NCBI RefSeq assembly: GCF_011064615.1 | Contig: NZ_JAALJH010000032.1 | Location: forward strand, 27,877-91,876 | DNA from: Aquisphaera insulae | Lineage (GTDB): Bacteria; Planctomycetota; Planctomycetia; Isosphaerales; Isosphaeraceae | Length of the DNA stretch: 64,000 bases | Direction: 5' to 3' | In this document: positions 44,154-52,901 of the stretch, one piece after another | Numbering within the stretch: the stretch's first letter is position 1 | Layout: the number at the start of each line of letters is the position of its first letter | The notes under the pieces: generated by a model | The model's input: only the letters and a program-made list of their open reading frames with translations | What the model was told of the DNA's origin: nothing | Databases searched by the model: none | Program-made: the position numbers and the translations under genes

Positions 44154-45016
44154 GAGATCCCCCAGGAGGAATGGGCCGAGGTCGCCGGGGTCGCGATTCG
44201 CCCGGCGTCGGCATAGACGTTGAACCGCGCGTCGCGGACGAAGCCGAGCAGGGTCATCCCGAACTCACGGGCCAGGTCGACCGCCAGGCTCGACGGGGCC
44301 CCGACGGCGCCCAGGACGGGCACGCCGGCGATCGCCGCCTTCTGGACCAGCTCGAAGCTGACCCGGCCGCTGACCAGGATGATCCCGCCGGCCAGGGGCA
44401 GGCGGCCGGCGAGGAACTCCGAGCCGATGAGCTTGTCGAGCGCGTTGTGACGCCCCACATCCTCGCGGGCCGCGACCAGTCGCCCGTCGCGATCGAAGAG
44501 GCCCGAGGCGTGGATCCCCCCGGTCCGGGCGAACTCGGACTGCGCGGACCGGAGGGCGCCGGGCAGGCCGTGGATCAGCCCCGCGGTCAGGCGCGGCTCG
44601 CCCGGCGGGATCGCGTAGCGGCCCGCCACCCGGACCGCCTCGATCGTCCGCTTGCCGCAGGCGCCGCAGCTCGACGAGACGAACGAATGCCGGCCGAGCC
44701 CGGACAGGTCCGGCGCGACCCCCGCCCTGAGCCTCGCCACGACGGCGTTCCGGCCGCCCCGCTCCACGGCCTCGACCGCCTCCCGGGCGGAGACGATCCC
44801 CTCGGTGACCAGGAACCCCGCCGCCAGGTCGATGTCCTGGCCCGGCGTCCGCATCGTCACCGCCACGGGCCTGGGGTCAGGTTCCCCGGCGATCGCCACC
44901 CGGATCTCGAGCGGCTCCTCGACGGAAAGCTCGTCGGAATCGGGCACCGAGTCCAGGCCGTTGACGCGGGCGACCGCGACGGTCGCGACGCCGGCCCGGG
45001 GGCAGGGGTGATTCAT
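44150..45016 (-). CDS. fdhD: Formate dehydrogenase accessory sulfurtransferase FdhD
   Basis: 288 aa. FdhD moves sulfur from a desulfurase to the molybdenum cofactor of formate dehydrogenase. The catalytic Cys pair is visible as C117 and C120 in SSSCGACGKRTIEAV. Other landmarks are EEPLEIRVAI, TPGQDIDLAAGFLVTEGI and EDVGRHNALDKLIG followed by ILVSGRVSFELVQKAAIAG. The start at 45016 overlaps the stop of the molybdoenzyme gene by 4 bp (ATGA), so the enzyme and its maturation factor are translationally coupled. Confidence 0.95.
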   Translation of the reverse strand: MNHPCPRAGVATVAVARVNGLDSVPDSDELSVEEPLEIRVAIAGEPDPRPVAVTMRTPGQDIDLAAGFLVTEGIVSAREAVEAVERGGRNAVVARLRAGVAPDLSGLGRHSFVSSSCGACGKRTIEAVRVAGRYAIPPGEPRLTAGLIHGLPGALRSAQSEFARTGGIHASGLFDRDGRLVAAREDVGRHNALDKLIGSEFLAGRLPLAGGIILVSGRVSFELVQKAAIAGVPVLGAVGAPSSLAVDLAREFGMTLLGFVRDARFNVYADAGRIATPATSAHSSWGIS

Positions 45017-47346
45017 GGCCTCGCCCCCGACCGGACGACCTCGACGACCACGTGCTTCATGAGCGGCTGGTCGCTCTGAGCGCTGTAATCGCCGACGGGG
45101 CAGAGTACGTTCAGCTCGGGCATGTAGCCCATGGACGCGCCGCGGGGGATGTCGTAGGGGATGGCCCGATAGCCCCGGACCTGGCGCGTCGACCCGTCCT
45201 TGGCGAAGCTCGTGATGTCGACGAGGTCGAATTTCGCGAGCCCGCGCTCCGCCATGTCGTCGGCGTTCATGAACACCAGGGTGCGGAGGTTCTTCACGCC
45301 CCGATAGCGGTCGTCGTCGGAGTAGATCGTGGTGTTCCACTGGTCGTGCGACCGCATCGTCCCGAGCAGCAGGCGGCCCGGCCCGGGGGCGACGTCGGCG
45401 AGCGGGGCGGAGGAGAACTCCGCCTTGCCGGTCCGAGTGTGGAAGACGAGCTCGCGAGCGGGCTGCCTGAGGCGGAAGCCCAGCGGCTGGCGGACCCGGC
45501 GGTTGAAGTCCTCGAAGCCGTCGATCGCCTCGGCCATCTTGTCGCGGATCCGATCGTAATCGCCCGCGTAGCGGGCCCAGGGCGTCCGCGTTTCGGGCAG
45601 CGACGCGGCGGCCATGCCGGCGATGATCGCGATCTCCGACCGCAGGTGGCGCGAGCGAGCCTCCTTCATGCCGAAGGAGAGGTGGACCATGCTCATCGCG
45701 TCCTCCACCGTGATCCCCTGCGGCCCTCGCTCGCCGCGATCGATCTCGGTCCGGCCGAGGCAGGGCAGGATCAGGGCGTCCCTGCCGTGGTCGAGGTGGC
45801 CCCGGTTCAGCTTGGTGCTGACCTGGACGGTCAGGTCGCACTTCCGCATGGCGGCGGCGGCGTACTCGTAATCCGGGACGGCCCGGACGAAGTTGCCGCC
45901 CAGGCCGACGAACACCTTGACCTCGCCCCGCATCATCGCCGGGATGACGCGGACCGTATCCATCCCGTGCGCCCGCGGCGACGCGATGCCGCACGCCCGG
46001 TCGAGCCGGGCGAGCCAGGCCTCGGAGGGCCGATGATCGACGCCGCAGGTCCGATTGCCCTGGACGTTGGAGTGGCCGCGGATCGGGCTCGGGCCGGCCC
46101 CCTCGCGGCCGAGGTTGCCCCGGAGCAGGAGGACGTTCACGATCTCGCGGATCGTGTCGCAGGCCTGCTCCTGCTGGGTCAGGCCCAGGCACCACGAGAT
46201 GATCGCCGACCGCGACTTGCGGTAGATCTCCCCGAGCTCGCGGACCTTCGCCTCGGGGACGCCGGATTGCCGCTCGATCTCCCCCCACGGCGTCGCCTCG
46301 ACGGCCGCGCGATAGGCGTCGAACCCCGACGTATGCCGCTCGATGAACTCGCGCGCGATCGCCTTGGGGTCGGTCTTCTCGGACTCGAAGAGGTGCTTGG
46401 CCACCCCCCGCAGCAGGGCCTGGTCCCCCGCGATCCGGGGCTGGATGTTGAGCGTGCTGGTCCGGGTGGATCGGAAGGTCGCCATCCGGAGGATCTCGTG
46501 CGGCACGATCGTGCGACGGGCGGCCGCCTCCACCATCGGGTTGACGTGGACGATGCTCGCGCCCCGGCGGTAGGCCTCCGCCAGCGTGGTGAGCATCCGG
46601 GGCGCGTTCGAGGCGGCGTTCACCCCCATGACGATCAGGCAGTCGGCCTTCTGCCAGTCGACCAGGTCGCACGTCCCCTTGCCGGTGCCGAGCGCCTCCT
46701 GGAGGGCCCGGCCGCTCGCCTCGTGGCACATGTTCGAGCAATCGGGCAGGTTGTTCGTGCCGAGCTCCCGGGCCCAGAGCTGGTACAGGAAGGTCCCCTC
46801 GTTGCTGAGGCGGCCGGAGGTGTAGAAGGCGGCCTCGTCGGGGCTCGACAGCGCCCGGACGTGCCGGCCGACCATCGCGAAGGCGTCGTCCCACGAGATC
46901 GGCACGTACCGGTCGGTCGCGGCCTCGTAGCGGAGCGGCTCCGTGAGCCGGCCGGCGTCCTCCAGGGCGAAGTCGGACCAGGTCGAAAGCTCGGCGACGG
47001 TATGGCTCGCGAAGAACTCGGGCGTGGCCTGCTTCTTGGTCAGCTCCCAGGTGGCGTGCTTGATGCCGTTCTCGCAGATGTCCATCGTCAGGCCGTGGCG
47101 GTCGTCGGGCCAGGCGCAGCCGGGGCAGTCGTAGCCGCCGTCCTCGTGGTTCATGTCGAAGACGACGCGGGTGCCGTCGATCAGCTCGTGCTGCTTCAGC
47201 AGGACCAGGCCGACGCTCACGGCGGCGCCCCAGCCCGCGGCCGGGTGGTGGTAGTCCTGCTGCGAGAACTTGCCCCCCCGATTCGGCCCGTACCCGATCG
47301 CGGGTTCGGTCCGACGGCCGTCGGCTTCTGGTTCCGTGTCGGGCAT
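45013..47346 (-). CDS. YdeP/FdhF-like molybdopterin oxidoreductase
   Basis: 777 aa, preceded by GGAGGAGG. The protein belongs to the FdhF/YdeP branch of the DMSO-reductase superfamily: GYDCPGCAWPDD (C74, C77), LTEPLRYEAATDRYVPISWD, CSNMCHEASGRALQEALGTG (the active-site region, about 205) and NVQGNRTCG. It lacks the full four-Cys N-terminal iron-sulfur motif of true formate dehydrogenases. It has no Tat signal and should be cytoplasmic. YdeP in enterics supports acid resistance, but its reaction is not known. Coupling to fdhD argues for a formate-dehydrogenase-like activity. It is the first gene of the cluster running to cydB. Confidence 0.85.
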   Translation of the reverse strand: MPDTEPEADGRRTEPAIGYGPNRGGKFSQQDYHHPAAGWGAAVSVGLVLLKQHELIDGTRVVFDMNHEDGGYDCPGCAWPDDRHGLTMDICENGIKHATWELTKKQATPEFFASHTVAELSTWSDFALEDAGRLTEPLRYEAATDRYVPISWDDAFAMVGRHVRALSSPDEAAFYTSGRLSNEGTFLYQLWARELGTNNLPDCSNMCHEASGRALQEALGTGKGTCDLVDWQKADCLIVMGVNAASNAPRMLTTLAEAYRRGASIVHVNPMVEAAARRTIVPHEILRMATFRSTRTSTLNIQPRIAGDQALLRGVAKHLFESEKTDPKAIAREFIERHTSGFDAYRAAVEATPWGEIERQSGVPEAKVRELGEIYRKSRSAIISWCLGLTQQEQACDTIREIVNVLLLRGNLGREGAGPSPIRGHSNVQGNRTCGVDHRPSEAWLARLDRACGIASPRAHGMDTVRVIPAMMRGEVKVFVGLGGNFVRAVPDYEYAAAAMRKCDLTVQVSTKLNRGHLDHGRDALILPCLGRTEIDRGERGPQGITVEDAMSMVHLSFGMKEARSRHLRSEIAIIAGMAAASLPETRTPWARYAGDYDRIRDKMAEAIDGFEDFNRRVRQPLGFRLRQPARELVFHTRTGKAEFSSAPLADVAPGPGRLLLGTMRSHDQWNTTIYSDDDRYRGVKNLRTLVFMNADDMAERGLAKFDLVDITSFAKDGSTRQVRGYRAIPYDIPRGASMGYMPELNVLCPVGDYSAQSDQPLMKHVVVEVVRSGARP

Positions 47347-47459
47347 GAGAGACCTCCTCCTCGGGTTGCTATCCTATGGCGTCGGGGGTGGACACGGCTG
47401 CCTCGGATGGCCATCCGCGAGGGTGACTCGGCGAGCCCACTCCGGTAGAATCGGCCCGC

Positions 47460-48065
47460 ATGGACGAGGGCCGCACAACGCTGGTGGTGCAACGATACCT
47501 GGACGACCTGGCGGACGCCCCGGGCGACGCCGACGCCGGCCCGCTGATCTCCGCGATCCTCGGCCGCGCCACCGGGCGGTTGCGGCTCCTGTGCAACTCC
47601 CTGCTCTATCGGAGTTATCCGCGCCTGACAAGGCCACCCCACGGGCTGGAGGCCGACGAGCTGCTCGGCGCGGTCGTCGAACGCCTCCTGAAGGCGCTGC
47701 GGGAGACCCGGCCCAAATCGGTGCGAGGGTTCTTCGCCCTGGCCAGCCGGCACGTGCGGTGGGAGTTGAATGACCTGGCCCGCCGCCTTGATGATCGTGA
47801 GGTGCCCGGCGATCTCCACGCCATCGACGTGGCGGCGCCGGAGAGCGGCGGTTCGAGCGTGGGGACGACGGCCAGGCGGCTGCTGGACGCCCTCGAGGAC
47901 CTCCCCGACGACGAGCGAGAGGCCCTCGAGCTGGTGCGGATCCACGGCTTGACCCACGACGAGGCCGCCGACGTGCTCGGCGTGTCGACCAAGACCATCC
48001 AGAGACGATTGAATCGAGCATTGCATCTCCTGGCCGATCGACTCTCCGATCTCCGTCCACAGTAG
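47460..48065 (+). CDS. ECF RNA polymerase sigma factor
   Basis: 201 aa. Region 2 (about 35-115; LRLLCNSLLYRSYPRLTRPP, GLEADELLGAVVERLLKALR, VRGFFALASRHVRWELND) and region 4 (about 145-195; DERALELVRIHGLTHDEAAD-like, then VLGVSTKTIQRRLNRAL) are both present. The sigma4 helix-turn-helix is intact. It is 69 bp upstream of a Ser/Thr kinase gene on the same strand, a pairing common in planctomycetes where the kinase may control the sigma factor. Region 4 motif and length are normal. Divergent from the molybdoenzyme gene. Confidence 0.9.
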   Translation: MDEGRTTLVVQRYLDDLADAPGDADAGPLISAILGRATGRLRLLCNSLLYRSYPRLTRPPHGLEADELLGAVVERLLKALRETRPKSVRGFFALASRHVRWELNDLARRLDDREVPGDLHAIDVAAPESGGSSVGTTARRLLDALEDLPDDEREALELVRIHGLTHDEAADVLGVSTKTIQRRLNRALHLLADRLSDLRPQ

Positions 48066-48134
48066 CAGCCGGCCGACGCCGCGGCAAAGCGGCGCGTGTG
48101 CCCGCCGGGACGAAGCCCCTTCTCGAGCCGAATC

Positions 48135-51026
48135 ATGCCCATCGACCCGCTCGTGCTGGAACTCCTGGAGGAGGTGGAGGCCGGGAAGACGCCCGAGGAA
48201 GCCTGCGCGGACCACCCGGGCCTGCTGGAGGAGGTCCGGGCCCGGCTGGAGCGGGTGGGGCGGGTCTGCGACGAGCTCGATGCGCTCTTCCCGGAGCCGG
48301 CTGAGTCGCTCCGGCGGCTGTCGGTATCGCGGCCATCCTTCACCCCGGACATCCCCGGGCACGCGATCGAGTCCGTGCTCGGCAGGGGGGGCATGGGCGT
48401 CGTCTACAAGGCCCGCAACCTCCGCCTGAACCGGCCGGTCGCGGTCAAGATGATGCTCAACGCCGGCTACGCGGGCCCTCCGGAGCTGGCCCGGTTCCTC
48501 AGGGAGGCCGAGGCGCTCGCCGCCGTCGTGCACCCGAACATCGTCCGGATCTACGAGGTCGGCGACGTCGACGGGCTGCCCTTCTTCACGATGGAGTACG
48601 TCGAGGGCGAGACCCTGGCCGAGCGGCTCGGCGGCGTCCCCATCACCGCCGAGCGGGCCTCGGCCCTGCTGGAGATCCTCGCGGGCGCGATGCAGGCGGC
48701 CCATGCGGCCGGCATCGTCCACCGGGACCTCAAGCCGGCCAACGTCCTGATGACCGGCGACGGCGTGCCCAGGATCACCGACTTCGGCCTGGCGTGGAGG
48801 CACGACACGGGCGTCGCGCTGACCCGCACCGGCGTCCGGGTGGGGACCCCCAGCTACATGGCCCCCGAACAGGCCGCCGGGCACTCCCTCGCGTTCGGCC
48901 CGGCCACGGACATCTACTCCCTGGGCGCGATCCTCTATGAGGCGCTGACGGGACGGCCTCCGTTCCGCGCCGCGACGGGGGCCGAGACCGAACGCCAGGT
49001 CATCCACGACGATCCCGTGCCGCCGAAACGCCTGAACTCGCGGGTGCCGCGGGACCTCGAGACGATCTGCCTCACCTGCCTGAACAAGGACCCTCGGCTC
49101 CGCTATGCCGACGCCGACGCCCTCGCTCGAGACCTGAGCTGCTTCCGCCGCGGCGAGGCGATCGCGGCCCGGCCCGAGGGCGGGCTGGGACGCCTGGCCC
49201 GGAGGATCCGCCGGCGGCCGGCCTTCTCGGCGGCCTTCGTGGCGGTCCTGATCCTGGTGACGACCGTGATCCTCGGCGGCCTCTGGTTCCTCTCCGAACG
49301 ACTGGCCACGGAACACGCCGCCGAGGTCGACATCCGGGAGATGGTGCGGGCCCTGGAACGGTCCGCATGGCCGGAGGCCCACACGGCGCTCGAGCGGGCG
49401 AGGGGCCGGCTCGGGTCGCTCGGCGCCTCGGGCCGGTCCCGCGCCCTCCTGGACCGGGGGGATCTCGAGCTGAAGCTCGTCTCCAGGCTCGACGCCATCC
49501 GCCTCAATCGCGTCCACACCGTCGGCGGCGTCTTCAATACCCTCCCCTCGGTGCGGGAATACAGGTCCGCCTTCGAGGAGGCCGGGCTGGGGAGCCCCGG
49601 CGAGCGCCCCGAGGTCGTCGCCGGTCGCGTCCGAGCATCGAGCGTCCGGAAGGCGCTGGTCGCCATGCTCGACGACTGGGCCCTCCACGCGGTCGACAAT
49701 GAGGACGAGAAGGACTGGGCCCTGGCGGTCGCCCGCCAGAGCGACGATCACCCGACGGGCTGGAGCCAGCGGGCCCGCGACCGCGCCACCTGGAAGGACC
49801 GCGCGAAGCTCGCGAGCGTGCTCAAGGATGCCCCGGTCGCGGACGCATCGATACCCCTGCTGCTGGCGCTCGAGGAGCAGTGGAACGTACTCGGCCAGGA
49901 TTCGAGCCCGTTCCTCAGGCGGATCCTGCGGGAGCATCCTGAGGATTTCTGGGTCAATCTGCGGGCCGCCGATGTCCTCCGCGAGAAGAACGAATTCGCC
50001 GAATCGGCCCGCTATTATCAGGCGGCCCTGGCCATCCGCCCGGGCACCGCCCTGGTTTACAACAACCTCGCCATGGTGCTCAGCGGCGCCGGGCATCGCG
50101 AGGAGGCCGTCGAGCTGCATCATCTCGCCCTCCGGCTCGATCCGGACTCGGCCCCCTATCATCACAACCTGGCCAACACCCTGCTGGCCCTCGAGCGTCC
50201 GAAGGAGGCCCTCGAGCACGCACGGCTGGCCGCCCGGTACTTCCCGGCGGTGGCGAAGGTGCGTTGGTTGTTCGGCCGGTGCCTCGAGGCGAATGGCTCC
50301 CGCGACGAGGCGATCCGCGAGTACCGTCGGGCCGTCGAGCTGGGCCCGGCCGGTACGTTCGCGCAAGCCGACCTGCGGACGGCCCTGATCCGCGAGCGTC
50401 GCTTCGGCGAGGCGCACTCCGCCTGGAAGCAGAGCCTCGCCGATTCCCCCTCCGGCCACGACGAATGGTACGGCTACGCCGAGCTTTGCCTGTTCCTCGG
50501 CCGGCATGAGGACTATCGCAACACCAGGCGGGCGTTGCTGGCGAGATTCGGCACGTCCGACGACCCCATCGTCGCCGAGAGGGCCGCCCGCGCCTGCCTG
50601 ATCTCCCCCGATTCGGAAGCGGGGCTCCGCACGGCGGTCGCCCTCGGCAAGCGGGCGTGGGAGGCGGATCGGGCCGCCTATCCCGGGCCGTTCCCCTTCT
50701 TCCAGTTCCTTCGAGGCCTGGCGGATTACCGCGAGGGTCGCTTCGACCGCTCCATCGCCCTGATGGAGGGCGAGGCATCGGGCGTGCTCGGCCCCGCCCC
50801 GGGGCTGGTCCGCTCCATGGCGCTGCACCGGATCGGACGCGAGGCCGACGCCCGAGAGGCCCTCGCGACGGCCCTGAAAAGCCACGACTGGAGCGAAGAT
50901 CGGATTCGGGACCAGGATGATTGGATCGTCCACATCCTCCGCCGCGAGGCCCTGGGGCTGATCCGGCCTGACGATCCCGGGGCCCTGAGTCGATCCGGAG
51001 CCGACGGCATCCGCCCCGCACCCTGA
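48135..51026 (+). CDS. Ser/Thr protein kinase with transmembrane segment and C-terminal TPRs
   Basis: 963 aa from the ATG at 48135. The kinase domain (about 75-345) has the ATP loop GRGGMGVVYKA, K105 in VAVKMM, the catalytic HRDLKPAN (H196-D198) and the DFG at 216-218. One membrane helix (about 364-386, AFSAAFVAVLILVTTVILGG) separates it from a large outer domain with several TPRs (about 620-780; YNNLAMVLSGAGHREEAVEL). Residues needed for catalysis are intact. A sensor role across the membrane, partnered with the upstream ECF sigma factor, is likely but the signal is unknown. Confidence 0.93.
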   Translation: MPIDPLVLELLEEVEAGKTPEEACADHPGLLEEVRARLERVGRVCDELDALFPEPAESLRRLSVSRPSFTPDIPGHAIESVLGRGGMGVVYKARNLRLNRPVAVKMMLNAGYAGPPELARFLREAEALAAVVHPNIVRIYEVGDVDGLPFFTMEYVEGETLAERLGGVPITAERASALLEILAGAMQAAHAAGIVHRDLKPANVLMTGDGVPRITDFGLAWRHDTGVALTRTGVRVGTPSYMAPEQAAGHSLAFGPATDIYSLGAILYEALTGRPPFRAATGAETERQVIHDDPVPPKRLNSRVPRDLETICLTCLNKDPRLRYADADALARDLSCFRRGEAIAARPEGGLGRLARRIRRRPAFSAAFVAVLILVTTVILGGLWFLSERLATEHAAEVDIREMVRALERSAWPEAHTALERARGRLGSLGASGRSRALLDRGDLELKLVSRLDAIRLNRVHTVGGVFNTLPSVREYRSAFEEAGLGSPGERPEVVAGRVRASSVRKALVAMLDDWALHAVDNEDEKDWALAVARQSDDHPTGWSQRARDRATWKDRAKLASVLKDAPVADASIPLLLALEEQWNVLGQDSSPFLRRILREHPEDFWVNLRAADVLREKNEFAESARYYQAALAIRPGTALVYNNLAMVLSGAGHREEAVELHHLALRLDPDSAPYHHNLANTLLALERPKEALEHARLAARYFPAVAKVRWLFGRCLEANGSRDEAIREYRRAVELGPAGTFAQADLRTALIRERRFGEAHSAWKQSLADSPSGHDEWYGYAELCLFLGRHEDYRNTRRALLARFGTSDDPIVAERAARACLISPDSEAGLRTAVALGKRAWEADRAAYPGPFPFFQFLRGLADYREGRFDRSIALMEGEASGVLGPAPGLVRSMALHRIGREADAREALATALKSHDWSEDRIRDQDDWIVHILRREALGLIRPDDPGALSRSGADGIRPAP

Positions 51027-51255
51027 GCCGAAGGCCGGCCGGGCGCCGGACCGGCCGCCCGGGGATGAAACGTCGCGGACGAACCGGGGCTCGGGCGACC
51101 GCGCCTCATCCCTCCCGGGCCGAACCGATCCCGTGTCCCGGATCGAGAGGTCAACTTCTCCCGAAATTCCTTGCGCATCCGCGACCGTCGTGCTACGATG
51201 CCGGCATTCCCGTCTTCCCTTCGCCGAGTCGTGCAGTCGCAAGGAGCTTCGAACC

Positions 51256-52017
51256 ATGCCTCTCAAGCCCGAGACGTTCGAATATCCCGCCGGCCAGTCG
51301 CACCCGATCCGGATCGCGGAAAAGACCCGCGACGGCAAGAAGTACCCCGTGGTCGTGGTGGTCCACGGCAACTTCGGCCTGGTCGGCGACTCCGGGACGC
51401 AGCTCGCCCAGTTCACCGAGGCGATCGGGGCCCTCGGCTACGTCGCGGCGCTGCCGTCGCTCTACTCCGACGGCGTGCCCCACCTGTTCGACGCCGACAT
51501 CACCCACAAGGTCCCCATCTTGGAGGCCGCGATCGAGCACGTCGGCAAGAAGCACGCGTCGACCGCCGACGTCGACCGCCTCGCCCTCGTCGGCTTCTCG
51601 CTGGGAGGCGGCATCGCGATGTCCTACATCCAGCGGCATCAGGCGGGCCGCCTCAAGGCGTTCATCGACTTCTACGGCTACGTCAACCCGCTCCTCGGCA
51701 GCGGCGTCTCGAAGTTCCCGCCCACGCTCATCTTCCACAACAGCAACGACCGCCGGTTCGTCAACCCCGACATGAACTCCCGGCTCCTCGAGAAGGCCCT
51801 GGTGGCCCACGACAAGGCCGTGGACGACCACAACAGGTCGACCTCCGGCGCCAAGCTCACGCACATCGACCACGAGTACCTGGAATACACCGAGACCAAC
51901 CCCAACCCCGAGGTCGCCAACCACGTCTTCACCCCCGGCGGCAAGGCCGACGTCGAGTCCCGCAAGCTGACCCTGGACTGGCTCCAGAAGTACATGCCTC
52001 CGGTGGGCAAGGGGTGA
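51256..52017 (+). CDS. Dienelactone hydrolase family protein
   Basis: 253 aa from the ATG at 51256 with AAGGAG at 51241-51246, which excludes earlier in-frame starts. The alpha/beta hydrolase fold is recognisable: KKYPVVVVVHGNFGL, then LVGFSLGGGIAMSYIQ (nucleophile Ser in GFSLGGG, where classical DLH has Cys), then LIFHNSNDRRFVNPD with a catalytic Asp and a late His around VANHVF. The true substrate cannot be inferred; dienelactone itself is not assured. It stands alone, 230 bp after the kinase gene. Confidence 0.85.
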   Translation: MPLKPETFEYPAGQSHPIRIAEKTRDGKKYPVVVVVHGNFGLVGDSGTQLAQFTEAIGALGYVAALPSLYSDGVPHLFDADITHKVPILEAAIEHVGKKHASTADVDRLALVGFSLGGGIAMSYIQRHQAGRLKAFIDFYGYVNPLLGSGVSKFPPTLIFHNSNDRRFVNPDMNSRLLEKALVAHDKAVDDHNRSTSGAKLTHIDHEYLEYTETNPNPEVANHVFTPGGKADVESRKLTLDWLQKYMPPVGKG

Positions 52018-52140
52018 GGGCGCCGCCAGCTCAGATCGGTGAACCGGATTCGTCGTGATCGGGTCTAGAGGTCGGGCCCCTTCTGATGATGGCGAGCGAG
52101 CCGGACAGGCCCCACCACCGCGACGGGCGAACATCGGGAC

Positions 52141-52171
52141 GGCTGTGGGAGAGAAACGCGATCCCACAGCC
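52141..52171. repeat. Solitary hairpin related to the RAYT-associated repeat
   Basis: A perfect 10-bp stem, GGCTGTGGGA (52141-52150) with TCCCACAGCC (52162-52171), around an 11-nt loop. The arms resemble the GGCTGTGGAGG/CCACAGCC arms of the repeats at 8.3, 9.2 and 63.7 kb, but the core is different. It lies upstream of the DUF2442-HTH gene. It is probably a diverged member of the same family. Confidence 0.6.
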
Positions 52172-52259
52172 AGCGTGCCTTCGCTCCTTGCACAGGCAGT
52201 CTCCGAGAGACGGCCATCCCGTGGTGTCGTTTCACTCCACCACATCCACCCGAACCCGG

Positions 52260-52814
52260 ATGGGTGTGCGAATCGGCCCAACGAGCGAGTCCACGTATTT
52301 GACCACGCGCGACGATGGCCGCAAGATCCTTGACGCACGTCTCGCGGACGAGGCCCTCGTCGTTCGTGGATCAAGCTCACGCGTCCTCCGCGTTCCGATC
52401 CGCGCACTTGACTGTTTGAATGGCCAGCCCCCCGCCATCCTGCACAACTTCGAGATCGATCCTGACGGCTCGTTCGTCTACTGGCCGGACCTCGACGTCC
52501 ACCTCGGCTGGGATCAGTTCCTCCAGGTCGTCGACCCGTCGGCACTCCGCAAGGCCCAGCAGAAAACCGATGAGTTCAACAGGAGATACGGCGCCGCAAT
52601 CCGGGAGGTCCGCGTGCAGGCCGGCATCCTCCAATCGAAGATCCCGGGGCTCACCGAGCGTCAGTTACGGAGGATCGAGCGGGGCGAATGCCGGGCCACG
52701 TCCTCGGCACTCGCCGCGCTGGCAAGAGTGCACGGGCTGGGGACGAGCGACTACCTCGGCCGTCTGGCGCAGGCCCTCCCGTCGATTGTCCTGACCAAAC
52801 CCACGGCCGGATGA
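52260..52814 (+). CDS. DUF2442 domain fused to a helix-turn-helix
   Basis: 184 aa from the ATG at 52260; the frame is open upstream through the hairpin but that part is not protein-like. The first 95 residues look like DUF2442 (RKILDARLADEALVVRGSSS, RVLRVPIRALDCLNG, FEIDPDGSFVYWPDLDVHLG). The rest has an XRE-like helix-turn-helix (REVRVQAGILQSKIPGLTER, then QLRRIERGECRATSSALAAL). DUF2442 proteins usually accompany DUF4160 toxins-like genes, but no partner is seen here. The stop is 88 bp before the M16 peptidase. A small regulator is the best guess. Confidence 0.7.
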   Translation: MGVRIGPTSESTYLTTRDDGRKILDARLADEALVVRGSSSRVLRVPIRALDCLNGQPPAILHNFEIDPDGSFVYWPDLDVHLGWDQFLQVVDPSALRKAQQKTDEFNRRYGAAIREVRVQAGILQSKIPGLTERQLRRIERGECRATSSALAALARVHGLGTSDYLGRLAQALPSIVLTKPTAG

Positions 52815-52901
52815 TACAATTCCACCGTGGCGCCGGCCCGCGTCTGCGAGGCCAACCGCGGCGCCGGTTCCGTGCGCGACGGTTGGGAGGACGGCAGGGC
52901 C

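Noticed and set aside
40545..44216. Plus-strand open frame of about 1220 codons antisense to the cyd-decarboxylase cluster
   Set aside because: Low-complexity Arg/Asp/Gly-rich shadow; the minus strand has four well-supported enzymes there.
47217..51416. Very long minus-strand open frame (about 1400 codons) antisense to the kinase and ECF genes
   Set aside because: It is a high-GC shadow: composition is Gly/Arg/Pro/Glu-rich without domains, and the plus strand holds clear, intact sigma factor and kinase genes.
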